Shown here: in pieces, positions 26,978-35,617 of the stretch
Layout: each line of letters starts with the position of its first letter
Position numbering within the stretch: the stretch's first letter is position 1
From: Lacrimispora amygdalina
GTDB taxonomy: Bacteria > Bacillota > Clostridia > Lachnospirales > Lachnospiraceae
Length of the DNA stretch: 64,000 nt
Assembly (NCBI RefSeq): GCF_900205965.1
Contig: NZ_OAOF01000010.1
Span: forward strand, 120,263 to 184,262
Reading direction: 5' to 3'
Translations under genes and position numbers: made by a program
The notes under the pieces: model-generated
Seen by the model: the letters and a program-made list of their open reading frames with translations, nothing else
Told to the model about the DNA's origin: nothing
Databases searched by the model: none

Positions 26978-28651
26978 TCACAGATTGGTAAGCCGTTCAA
27001 ATAAGTTATTCACGTTGATAATACCATATCCCCATATATTATTAGGGTAGACATTCAAAGTGCTTCTTTCCGCTCCCCTTATGATCAGCCGGTTGACGTC
27101 ATATCCGGTCAGAGTGGTATAATTTCCTCTTGTTATGCCCCATTCAAGAACCATTGCTATGATTCCTGCAGCATGTGCACTGGCTGCTCCGGTGCCGGTT
27201 GCAGTTCCATACTGATTACCGGGAACGGCGCATGGAATCTGATAGCCAGGTGCTGCGATATCCGGTTTTACCAGTCCGGTTCTGGTATAGCCCCTGCTGG
27301 ACTCAGGAAGTATGCTGTCCGTAAACTGATTATAGGCGGTGACTGTCAGCTGGCTGACACCATTCCCCGGAGAAGTGATGGTGGTATCCGGATTAGGAAT
27401 CAAAAAAAATGTATTATTAGAGATTAAGTCACCGTTTGGAAGCCAGCAGTGAAAAGAAAATGGTTCATCTTCAATGCTTTGGGCACGGAAATACCAGACA
27501 CCGGGCTGGGGATTGAGAAAACGGACCAGGATAAGCTGATCCCCGGTTTCTTCCTCGAATATAATATTGTTCACCCAGACGACACTCTGTGTAAATATAA
27601 AGTTGAACCTTCGGCAGTCTGCAATGGAAGGATAAATACGCTGGGTGGATTCTCTGTTTGGGGTAGAAATATCAATGGAAACCCGTTCCGGAGCATAGGG
27701 CCAGATTTCCATCCAGAATTCTTTGTCCTCTTCCCCGATTCTCAGCTCAAAATCATTATAAAAGGGAATAACAGAGGTACTGTTAAAATAGTGCCTCTGA
27801 TTATTTCCTTCGTTTCCGGCTGAGACGGAAACGCCGATTCCGGGAAGCTGTACGATATAGGTTAAATAACTGCTTAATACCCCCTTGCCGTCATGGCTTC
27901 CCTGGCTTGTGCCGAGTGCAATGCAGATGACGAGGGGGAGTTTGAGTTTCTGTGCAGTTAAAAGAAGATACCTGACGCCCAGTACGATATCAGATTCCTG
28001 GAAGCAGTAGGCATCTTCGGGGATTAAAAAAATGTTTTTTAAGTTATTCTTAGCCTCTTTCAGCTTCACAATAATAAGCTGGGAATTGGGTACTACGCCG
28101 GTAAAAGTCTGATCTGCACTATAACTTCCGGCTGCAATACTTGCCATGGCGGTTCCGTGTCCATTGGTATCCTCGGTCGGAACAATGGAAAAAGGATCCT
28201 CTGATGATAAAGCCAGATTAATGGTTTCGCTGTTATATTCGCTGCCAAAGGTAAAACCCTCCGGAATGGTACCTGTCTGCACGGTCTGATCCCATATGGA
28301 AACAATACGGGTGGTTCCGTCAGCATTTCGGAAAGCGTTATGCAGATAATCGATTCCGGTATCCACAAAACCCATTAAGACGCCCTGACCATTCAGGTTT
28401 AAAAATGGATTCCTCTGTACCGTTCCAATGCCTGATTTTTCTATACTGATGGTGGATTCAGGGGTATACAGGGAGGGAAAGGTATGATAAGGGCGGATTC
28501 CTAAATCACAAGGCTCTGCTTCCGCCGTGGGGACATGAAGCAGGGAGCTGCGTTCTGTTAACAGAGTGATATTATCTCCTGTATCGTAGGAGGGAGCTGA
28601 TATAGTATTAATAATCAGGTCGTAATAGTCATTGTCCAGTATTTTAAGCAA
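26978..28651 (-). CDS. Csp-like pseudo-subtilase 1 (type A; Ser to Gly)
   Basis: A 557-residue S8-family protein, last gene of a four-gene minus-strand array. After a short N-terminal region (1-85), the subtilase core carries catalytic Asp97 (GFVDTGID), His165 (NGHGTAMAS) and the oxyanion Asn in SAGNEGN. The nucleophile motif GTSxA is instead GTGAASAH, with Gly at residue 488. Family knowledge: Csp proteases activate spore cortex hydrolases, and C. difficile CspC also has Gly in this place and acts as a signalling pseudoprotease. The start is TTG, 7 bases after AAGGAGG. It shares IPFYNDFEL and FHCWLPNG with array member 3. Loss of catalysis is predicted from sequence. Confidence 0.88.
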   Translation of the reverse strand: MLKILDNDYYDLIINTISAPSYDTGDNITLLTERSSLLHVPTAEAEPCDLGIRPYHTFPSLYTPESTISIEKSGIGTVQRNPFLNLNGQGVLMGFVDTGIDYLHNAFRNADGTTRIVSIWDQTVQTGTIPEGFTFGSEYNSETINLALSSEDPFSIVPTEDTNGHGTAMASIAAGSYSADQTFTGVVPNSQLIIVKLKEAKNNLKNIFLIPEDAYCFQESDIVLGVRYLLLTAQKLKLPLVICIALGTSQGSHDGKGVLSSYLTYIVQLPGIGVSVSAGNEGNNQRHYFNSTSVIPFYNDFELRIGEEDKEFWMEIWPYAPERVSIDISTPNRESTQRIYPSIADCRRFNFIFTQSVVWVNNIIFEEETGDQLILVRFLNPQPGVWYFRAQSIEDEPFSFHCWLPNGDLISNNTFFLIPNPDTTITSPGNGVSQLTVTAYNQFTDSILPESSRGYTRTGLVKPDIAAPGYQIPCAVPGNQYGTATGTGAASAHAAGIIAMVLEWGITRGNYTTLTGYDVNRLIIRGAERSTLNVYPNNIWGYGIINVNNLFERLTNL

Positions 28652-28681
28652 AATCAGACCTCCTTATGCAGAATTAATGGA

Positions 28682-30352
28682 TTATATATTGGTCAGCCTC
28701 CGAAACAGGTTATTTACATCTAGCCGGCCATAGCCCCAGATATTGTTTGGATAAATGATAGAACTATCACGTGCAGCACCCCGTATGAGCAGGCGGTTAA
28801 CGTCATTACCTGTCATGGAAGTATAGTTTCCCCTGGGAATTGCCCATTCCATAATCATGGCAATCGCACCGGCAGTATGAGCGGCGGCTGCACCTGTTCC
28901 AGTCATGGTTCCATATAGATTGCCTGGCAGTGCACAGGGAATCTGATACCCGGGCGCAGCGATGTCTGGCTTCACTAATCTGTTTCTGGTATATCCTCTG
29001 CTGGATTCGATAAGAATACTGTCATTAAACTGGTTATAGGCAGTGACAGTCAGCTGACTGGGAGCATTTCCCGGTGCGGTAATCGTAGTATCCGGATTTG
29101 GGTTTAAAAAAAAGGTGTCATTTGAAATGATATCACCGGAAGGAAGCCAGGAATGGAATGACAGAGGTTCGTTATCAATACTCTGCACCCGGATATTCCA
29201 GACGCCTGGCAGGGGATTGCGAAAACGGATAAGAACCAGCTGGTCGCCGGTCTCTTCTTCAAATGTAAAGTTATTTACCCATAATGTGCTGCCCGTAAAA
29301 ATAAAATCAAACTTTCTGCAGGAATTGATCGTTGGAGAAACCGGCTGGGTTGATTCCCTGTTTGGGGTGGAAACATCTACAGAAATGCGGCCTGGTGCAT
29401 ATGGCCAGATTTCCATAAAAAACATAGGATCATTTTCTCCGATCCGTAATTCAATATTATCATAAAATGGCGGTTCTGTTATACTGTTGAAATAATGGCG
29501 TCTGTCATTGCCTTCATTTCCTGCTGAAACAGAAATTCCGATCCCTGTCAGCATCGCCAGATAGTTTAAATAATTACTTAATGCGCCAGTTCCGTCATGA
29601 CCGCCCTGACTGCTCCCAAGAGCAATGCAGATGACCAGTGGACGGTTGGCTTTCTGGGCGTATTCTTCCAGGTAGCGGAGCCCAAGCATAATGTCCGATT
29701 CCTGATAGCATATTACATCCGGTGCCACAAATTGGATTTCTTTTAAGATTGGTTTGGGCTCTTTCAGTTTTACAACTACCAATTCTGATTCCGGCACGAC
29801 CCCGGAAAAAGAATTTTCCGGATTTTCCCTTCCAGCAATAATGCTGGCAACTGAGGTCCCATGCCCTATGGGATCTGTAGTTGGAACTATGGATAAGGGA
29901 TCATCGGATCGTAAGGCAATGTTAATGGCTTCTCTGTTGTATTCGGTACCGAAGGTAAAGCCTGCAGGCGTATTACCGCTCTGAATGGTCTGATCCCAGA
30001 TGGAGAGAATCCGGGTTGTATTATCATTATACAAAAATGCCTCATGCTTGTAATCAATTCCTGTGTCAATGATTCCGATAATAATACCTCTGCCTGTCAG
30101 ATTCAGAAACGGATTCCTCTGAACAGCACCGATCCCTGACTTTTCTATACTGATCGTAGAATTGAGCGTATAGAGAGATGGAAAGTTGTGGTATGGATAT
30201 TCTCCTAACAGGCAGGGGGTGGAACCGGCTGCCGGTATATGGAGCAGGGAATGCCTGAAATTAATCGTGGTTATATTTTCTGAACCATAGACAGGGATAG
30301 AAATATTATTAATTATCAGATCATAATAATCGTTATCCAGAATTTTTTCCAA
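28682..30352 (-). CDS. Csp-like pseudo-subtilase 2 (type B; Ser to Gly)
   Basis: A 556-residue S8 relative. Asp96 (GIIDTGID) and His164 (IGHGTSVAS) are present, as is SAGNEGN, but the nucleophile position is Gly487 (TGTGAAAAH). It starts with TTG after GGGGGACTGTC, a G-rich ribosome site shared with member 4 and unlike AGGAGG of members 1 and 3. It also shares LLGEYPYHNF-like, DPMF, SWLPSGD and ILIESSRGY motifs with member 4. It is 30 bases upstream of member 1, so the array is co-transcribed. No signal peptide is seen, in keeping with forespore-made Csp proteins. A signalling or scaffold role is inferred. Confidence 0.88.
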   Translation of the reverse strand: MEKILDNDYYDLIINNISIPVYGSENITTINFRHSLLHIPAAGSTPCLLGEYPYHNFPSLYTLNSTISIEKSGIGAVQRNPFLNLTGRGIIIGIIDTGIDYKHEAFLYNDNTTRILSIWDQTIQSGNTPAGFTFGTEYNREAINIALRSDDPLSIVPTTDPIGHGTSVASIIAGRENPENSFSGVVPESELVVVKLKEPKPILKEIQFVAPDVICYQESDIMLGLRYLEEYAQKANRPLVICIALGSSQGGHDGTGALSNYLNYLAMLTGIGISVSAGNEGNDRRHYFNSITEPPFYDNIELRIGENDPMFFMEIWPYAPGRISVDVSTPNRESTQPVSPTINSCRKFDFIFTGSTLWVNNFTFEEETGDQLVLIRFRNPLPGVWNIRVQSIDNEPLSFHSWLPSGDIISNDTFFLNPNPDTTITAPGNAPSQLTVTAYNQFNDSILIESSRGYTRNRLVKPDIAAPGYQIPCALPGNLYGTMTGTGAAAAHTAGAIAMIMEWAIPRGNYTSMTGNDVNRLLIRGAARDSSIIYPNNIWGYGRLDVNNLFRRLTNI

Positions 30353-30390
30353 AAGACAGTCCCCCGGTCTATTTTGTCTTATTTTGCTGC

Positions 30391-32064
30391 TCAGATGTTC
30401 GTAAGCTGTTTAAATACATGTTCTATGTCAAGCCGGCCGTAGCCCCACAGGTTATTGGGATACACATCGCCTGATGAGCGTTTTGCTGCTCTCACTATCA
30501 GCCGGTTAATATCATACCCGGTTAGATACGGGTAATTTTCCTTGGCGATTCCCCATTGCATCACCATGACGGCAGCACCAGCCGCGTGAGCGGCAGCGGC
30601 GGCTGTTCCGGAAATATTGCCGAACGAATTTCCGGGGATGGCACAGGGAAGCTGAAATCCGGGTGCGGCAATATCGGGTTTGACCATGTTTATCCGGGTA
30701 TAACCTCTGCTGGCTTGTGGAAGAACACTGTCATTATACTGGTTGTAAGCGGTAACCGTTAATTGACGTATACCATTTCCTGGCGAGGTTATGGTTACAG
30801 AAGCATCCGGATTTAGAAAGTAGGTATCATCGGAAAGGAAGGGACCATTGGGAAGCCAGCAGTGAAAGGAGATCGGCTCTCCTTTGATGCTTTGTGCCCG
30901 CAGATACCATACTCCGGGCATAGGATCCTTCCACCGGATCAGAATCACCTGATTCCCTGTTTCCTCTTCAAATACAATATTATTAACCCATATGGTGCTT
31001 TGTGTAAAAATAAAATTAAATTTTCTGCATTCATTAATAGCGGGATAAATTCTTTGTGTGGATTCTCTGTTTGGAGAGGAGATATCAATGGATATCCTGC
31101 TGGGTGCATAGGGCCAGATTTCCATCCAGAACTGTTTATCTTTTTCGCTGATTTTCAGTTCAAAATCGTTATAAAAGGGAATGTTGGCTGTATTATTGTA
31201 ATAATGCCTGGCTTTGTTGCCTTCATTGCCGGCGGCCGTTACAAAGCAGATTCCCGGATTTCGGATTTTGGCAGTCATATAGCTGCTGATTGCACCGTTG
31301 CCGTCATGGCCTCCCTGGCTGCTACCAAGACAGATACAAACTACAATAGGTTTTGCTGCGCGTTTGGATACAGACAGCATATAGGTCAGTCCCAGATAGA
31401 TATCAGATTCCTGAAAACAATAGGTATCTTCCGGAACAAAGAAAATATTTTTCAAATTGTTTTTCGCACCCTTCAGCTTGACAATAACAAGTTCTGAGGA
31501 TGAAACTATTCCAGTAAAAGCAGGATCCGCTGTGGCAGAACCTGCGGCAATGCTGGCAATGGCAGTACCATGACCGTTGCTGTCAATAGACGGAACGATG
31601 GAGAGCGGCTGAGGAGCTGATAAAGCTTCGTTAATCTGATCCTTATTATATTCACTTCCAAAGGTGAAGCCGTCCGGAGCCGTTCCTTCCTGTATGGTCT
31701 GATCCCAGATGGAATAGATACGGCTGGTATTATCAGAATTTCGAAATACCATGTGCGTATAATCGATACCTGTATCAATAAAACCAATCAGTACACCTTC
31801 CCCTGTAAGATTTAAATTACTTTTTTGCTGAACGGAACTGATTACTGGTTTTTCAAGGCTTACTGCAGATTCCAGTGTATATAAGGAAGGAAAAAAATTG
31901 TAAGGCCGGGTTCCCAGATCACAGGGATCCTGGGATACTACCGGTATATGGAGCAGGGAAAAGCGTTCACTTACCGGGGTTACATTATCTCCGGTATTAA
32001 AATCGGATATGATTGTATTGCTGATAATCAGATCATAGTAATTATTGTCCAGTATTTTGTTCAA
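30391..32064 (-). CDS. Csp-like pseudo-subtilase 3 (type A; Ser to Ala)
   Basis: A 557-residue S8 relative with Asp97 (GFIDTGID), His165 (NGHGTAIAS) and AAGNEGN. The nucleophile position is Ala488 (SGTAAAAAHAAG), the only Ala in the array. It starts with TTG after AGGAGGACCTCTG. It pairs with member 1 by sequence: both have PCDLG-RPY, KNNLKNIF, PEDxYCFQESD and FHCWLPNG. The N-terminal region diverges from the others (LEKPVISSVQQKSNLNL where the others have SGIGxVQRNPFLNL). It is separated from member 4 by 100 bases, the largest gap in the array, so an extra promoter is possible there. Confidence 0.88.
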   Translation of the reverse strand: MNKILDNNYYDLIISNTIISDFNTGDNVTPVSERFSLLHIPVVSQDPCDLGTRPYNFFPSLYTLESAVSLEKPVISSVQQKSNLNLTGEGVLIGFIDTGIDYTHMVFRNSDNTSRIYSIWDQTIQEGTAPDGFTFGSEYNKDQINEALSAPQPLSIVPSIDSNGHGTAIASIAAGSATADPAFTGIVSSSELVIVKLKGAKNNLKNIFFVPEDTYCFQESDIYLGLTYMLSVSKRAAKPIVVCICLGSSQGGHDGNGAISSYMTAKIRNPGICFVTAAGNEGNKARHYYNNTANIPFYNDFELKISEKDKQFWMEIWPYAPSRISIDISSPNRESTQRIYPAINECRKFNFIFTQSTIWVNNIVFEEETGNQVILIRWKDPMPGVWYLRAQSIKGEPISFHCWLPNGPFLSDDTYFLNPDASVTITSPGNGIRQLTVTAYNQYNDSVLPQASRGYTRINMVKPDIAAPGFQLPCAIPGNSFGNISGTAAAAAHAAGAAVMVMQWGIAKENYPYLTGYDINRLIVRAAKRSSGDVYPNNLWGYGRLDIEHVFKQLTNI

Positions 32065-32164
32065 CAGAGGTCCTCCTATCTTTTGCTGAGGGCATATATG
32101 ATATGTTTATGCAGCAGGAGTTCTATTATGAAAGAGGGAGATGGAATGAAAAATAGTTACACGG

Positions 32165-33838
32165 TCAGATAATGGTAAGCCGTTGAAACAGTTCGTTGAT
32201 ATCTAACATACCGTATCCCCAAATGTTATTTGGGTAAATTGTGGAAGACTCTCTTCTTGAACCGCGGGTAATCAGGCTGTTAACCGTATTTCCGGACAAA
32301 GTGGTGTAATGACCCCTGGGAATGCCCCATTCCAGAATCATGGCGATGGCACCGGTGGTATGAGCAGTGGCAGCGCCTGTGCCTGTCAGCGTTCCATAGC
32401 TGTTTCTGGGAAGTGCACAGGGGATCTGATAGCCGGGAGCACTGATATCTGGTTTTACCAGGTTGTTTCTGGCATAGCCTCTGCTGGATTCAATCAGGAT
32501 GCTGTCGTTAAACTGGTTATAAGCTGTGACGGTCAGCTGGTGCATTCCATTTCCAGGACTTGTGATGGTAGTATTAGGATTGGAATTCAAAAAAAAAGTC
32601 TCATTGCTGATAAGATCTCCGGATGGCAGCCAGGAATTAAAGGATAGGGCTTCGTTTTCCAGACTCTCTATATCAAAGGACCAGATTCCTGGCATCGCGT
32701 TCTGAAACCGGATTAAAATCAGCTGGTCACCGCTATTTTCTTCAAAGGACAGATTATTTACCCATAAAACAGTAGGAGTGAAGACAAACTTAAACTTTCT
32801 GCAGTCATTAAGACCGGGACGGATAAGCTTGGTTGATTCCCGGTTTGGGGTGGTAATATTGATGGATAGTCTGCTGAGAGCAGAGGGCCAGATCTCCATG
32901 GAAAACATGGGGTCCTTTTCACCGATTCTAAGCTCAAAATGATTGGAAAATGGGGGCTGTTGCGTGGAGTTAAAGTAATGTCTTCTAAGATTACCCTCAT
33001 TTCCTGCTGAAACAGCAATTCCAATACCCGGCATGCGCACCAGGTAATTTAAGTAATAGCTGAGAGCACCGCTGCCGTCATGCGATCCCTGGCTGCTTCC
33101 AAGAGCAATACAGACAGCGAGAGGACGGTTGGCTTTTTGCGCATAATCTACCAGATAAGTAAGGCCCAGAATTATATCGCTTTCCTGATAACAGAGCTTA
33201 TCCTCTGAAATAAAAAATATATTTTTCAAATTTGCTTTTCCCTCTTTTAACTTGACAATTACCAGTTCAGCATGAGGAACAATACCGGAAAAGGTTTTTT
33301 CTTCCTCCGGTGCGCCTGCAATAATACTGGCAATCGCGGTTCCGTGTCCGTTGGTATCCTGTGAAGGAACAATGGATAAAGGGTTATCGGAAGCCAGGGC
33401 CAGATTAATCATGTCCCTTGTGTATTCCGTTCCAAAAGTAAAAGCGCCAGGAGGTTCTCCATCCTGTATGGATTGGTCCCATATAGATAAAATTCGTGTA
33501 GTTCTGTCATGAAAGAGAAATGAAGGATGCTGGTAATCGATGCCTGTGTCTATGACACCGATAATAATTCCTCTACCATTCAGATTTAAGAAGGGATTGC
33601 GCTGTACAGAGCCAATTCCTGATTTTTCGATGCTGATAGTTGAGGTGAGTGTAAATAGCGCTGGAAAGCTAAAATATGGATATTTACCCAAAGTGCAGGG
33701 ATCTGCGTTTTCCACAGGAGTATTAAGAATGGAATGCCTGAGGTTTAAGGGGGTAATGTTATCGCCAGTGGCGTATTGCGGAACAGAGACATTATTTATA
33801 ATAAGATCATAATAATTATTATCAAGAATTTTTTTCAA
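32165..33838 (-). CDS. Csp-like pseudo-subtilase 4 (type B; Ser to Gly)
   Basis: A 557-residue S8 relative, first gene of the array. Asp97 (GVIDTGID), His165 (NGHGTAIAS) and SAGNEGN are retained; the nucleophile position is Gly488 (TGTGAATAHTTG). The start is TTG at 33838, just after AGGGGGGGCTTT, giving a length equal to its paralogues; an upstream ATG at 33886 would add 16 residues with no homology. An inverted repeat AGTATA-N5-TATACT (33864-33880) and a CATA-rich stretch lie upstream, possibly a sporulation promoter. It pairs with member 2 in sequence and ribosome site. Confidence 0.88.
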   Translation of the reverse strand: MKKILDNNYYDLIINNVSVPQYATGDNITPLNLRHSILNTPVENADPCTLGKYPYFSFPALFTLTSTISIEKSGIGSVQRNPFLNLNGRGIIIGVIDTGIDYQHPSFLFHDRTTRILSIWDQSIQDGEPPGAFTFGTEYTRDMINLALASDNPLSIVPSQDTNGHGTAIASIIAGAPEEEKTFSGIVPHAELVIVKLKEGKANLKNIFFISEDKLCYQESDIILGLTYLVDYAQKANRPLAVCIALGSSQGSHDGSGALSYYLNYLVRMPGIGIAVSAGNEGNLRRHYFNSTQQPPFSNHFELRIGEKDPMFSMEIWPSALSRLSINITTPNRESTKLIRPGLNDCRKFKFVFTPTVLWVNNLSFEENSGDQLILIRFQNAMPGIWSFDIESLENEALSFNSWLPSGDLISNETFFLNSNPNTTITSPGNGMHQLTVTAYNQFNDSILIESSRGYARNNLVKPDISAPGYQIPCALPRNSYGTLTGTGAATAHTTGAIAMILEWGIPRGHYTTLSGNTVNSLITRGSRRESSTIYPNNIWGYGMLDINELFQRLTII

Positions 33839-33934
33839 AAAAGCCCCCCCTGCGTATAAAAGGAGTATATGTTTTATACTATGCAAAAAAAAGGGAGAAT
33901 ATGTGAATCATGGTCGTATGGTGCGGCAAAGAGA

Positions 33935-35218
33935 TCACAGCTTCTGTATGTTGTACTGAGTATTAATTATGAACCACATCTGGGCATTAAATTTCATAAT
34001 TGTCCAAAGAGACAGACCCAGAAGATTGTATTGTGTAACCAGCATAACCTGTGCCTGAAAGCTTCTTGCATCATTAAACCATATGATATGTAAAATACCA
34101 TCACTATCCATATAATAGAAATAAGGCGATTGTGTCGTTTCATTAAATTGTATCGGCAGGTTTTTATCGGCAGCTATTTGTATTGCTCTGTCATTGGTGA
34201 CAATATTAGCGGCTGTAACACCTGGGATATAAGGCAGTTTCCAATCATAACCAACCGTTATGAATCCCAGAAATATATCTTCAGATGGAATGACTGAAAC
34301 TGCATAATTCAATAAATTAATTAATATATTTACCGGAAATATAGAGCTTGGATAGCCGAACGTTGTCGCCCAATCGTAAGAGGCAAATATGATTTTATCT
34401 ACATATTGAAATAATTTTGTATAGTTCAGTTCTTCAAGACTGATACCAGAGGCATTAATGTTTGTAACAGGTGTAATAGTAATTAGTATCTGATAGCCTT
34501 CTGGATGTAATATATCAGAGGCTTTCTTTAAATATGCAGAAAGTTTGTCGAGATTGTCGAATGAGATTTCTTCAATATATATATTTATGCCATAATAACC
34601 TTTATTTTTTAATACTTTCAGCGAGTTCTCAATAAGCAGGTCCTGTATCGCAGAATTATTTAAAATGTTATAGTTTGTTTCACGGTTTATCATCCCCTCC
34701 CTGGTAATGGTGGAAACAAACATTATTGGTGCCACACCATTTGATAATGCCATCTGGATCAGTTCCGTGTCGTCACCAGCAGGAATCAGTTCTCCTTTGT
34801 CTGTCGCTGTATAATTGAAGATTGTCAGATAAGTCAGAAAAGGGAGCGTTTTCTTCAAAACTGCTTTATCGATGTAAGAAAAGGTATATCCGTTGGTAGC
34901 GATGGTTTTTGTTTTATTCGTCTGATATGTAATCACTATGGTTTCTCCAGGGTAAAGATAGTTACGGTCTGAAAGTGTGGGATTGTTCCTTAAAAGATCC
35001 ATAACGGTAACACTGTGCTGCTTTGCAATACTCTGCAAAGTATCACCAGCTCGAACCGTGTAGACTGTTTCTGGCTGAACAATTACAATCGTCTGACCAA
35101 TTGCTAAATTATCCGGGTTTGTGATGCCGTTTTCTATAATTAATCTGTCAACTGGGATATGATAATATTCAGATATTGAAACAATAGTTTCACCGGATTG
35201 AACAACGTGTATGATCAT
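33935..35218 (-). CDS. LysM-GH18 protein, SleL/YaaH type, altered catalytic motif
   Basis: A 427-residue protein. Two LysM repeats bind peptidoglycan (residues 2-47, HVVQSGETIVSISEYYHIP; 52-97, YTVRAGDTLQSIAKQHSVT), followed by a GH18 barrel (about 105-420). SleL/YaaH proteins are spore cortex-fragment N-acetylglucosaminidases. The GH18 motif DxxDxDxE here reads GYYGINIYIEE: Tyr209 and Tyr214 replace two Asp residues, Asn212 is at the remaining Asp position, and Glu216 is kept. Activity may be weak or absent. It has no signal peptide, like spore-coat SleL. It lies 96 bases upstream of the csp array on the same strand. Confidence 0.85.
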   Translation of the reverse strand: MIIHVVQSGETIVSISEYYHIPVDRLIIENGITNPDNLAIGQTIVIVQPETVYTVRAGDTLQSIAKQHSVTVMDLLRNNPTLSDRNYLYPGETIVITYQTNKTKTIATNGYTFSYIDKAVLKKTLPFLTYLTIFNYTATDKGELIPAGDDTELIQMALSNGVAPIMFVSTITREGMINRETNYNILNNSAIQDLLIENSLKVLKNKGYYGINIYIEEISFDNLDKLSAYLKKASDILHPEGYQILITITPVTNINASGISLEELNYTKLFQYVDKIIFASYDWATTFGYPSSIFPVNILINLLNYAVSVIPSEDIFLGFITVGYDWKLPYIPGVTAANIVTNDRAIQIAADKNLPIQFNETTQSPYFYYMDSDGILHIIWFNDARSFQAQVMLVTQYNLLGLSLWTIMKFNAQMWFIINTQYNIQKL

Positions 35219-35302
35219 GGCTTCCCTCGTATTCTTATTATTACAATTATATGCGCATCTTTCATGATATTTCTTCCTAAATGAAATATTTATATAACAA
35301 AA

Positions 35303-35344
35303 CCACCGGAATCCCCTGTAAATACAAGTGATCCCGGTGTTTTG
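35303..35344 (-). terminator. Terminator after the tRNA pair (bidirectional)
   Basis: On the minus strand, CACCGGGATC and GGATTCCGGTGG pair and are followed by TTTTGTT, about 20 bases past the tRNA-Val 3' end. A T run is also present on the plus side. Confidence 0.7.
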
Positions 35345-35360
35345 GCTGTTTATAGAAAAA

Positions 35361-35434
35361 TGGAAGTAATGGGGCTCGAACCCATGACCTTTCGCGTGTG
35401 AGGCGAACGCTCATCCCGGCTGAGCTATACTTCC
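35361..35434 (-). tRNA. tRNA-Val (CAC)
   Basis: A 74-base cloverleaf: acceptor GGAAGTA/TACTTCC with discriminator A, D-arm GCTC-GAGC, anticodon stem TTCGC/GCGAA around loop CTCACAC (anticodon CAC, reading GUG) and T-arm with GGTTCGAGCCC. The CCA end is not encoded. Confidence 0.93.
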
Positions 35435-35440
35435 ATTTCG

Positions 35441-35513
35441 TGGAGATAGCGAGACTCGAACTCGTGGCCTATGCGTTGCGAACGCATCGCTCTCCCAGCT
35501 GAGCTATATCCCC
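35441..35513 (-). tRNA. tRNA-Ala (CGC)
   Basis: A 73-base cloverleaf: acceptor GGGGATA/TATCTCC with the G3:U70 pair that identifies alanine tRNA, anticodon stem ATGCG/CGCAT around loop TTCGCAA (anticodon CGC, reading GCG) and T-loop GTTCGAGTC. CCA is not encoded. It is transcribed ahead of tRNA-Val, 6 bases apart. Confidence 0.92.
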
Positions 35514-35617
35514 TTGTTTAAATTATAGCATGAAGATTCTGAATTACAAGTATTATTTGAACAAATTGAAAAAAGAGAAAGAGGCATCCAGATACACGAT
35601 GCCCCTCTGACTTAATC

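Noticed and set aside
30862..31497. 211-residue plus-strand ORF opposite csp-like gene 3
   Set aside because: It is a shadow of the subtilase coding frame; similar antisense frames occur opposite the paralogues and none has a ribosome site.
26978..33838. Array read as active cortex-lytic proteases (CspB type)
   Set aside because: None of the four has Ser at the nucleophile position of the GTSxA motif.
33839..33886. ATG start for csp-like gene 4 at 33886
   Set aside because: It would add 16 residues absent from all paralogues; TTG at 33838 with a G-rich ribosome site gives equal lengths.
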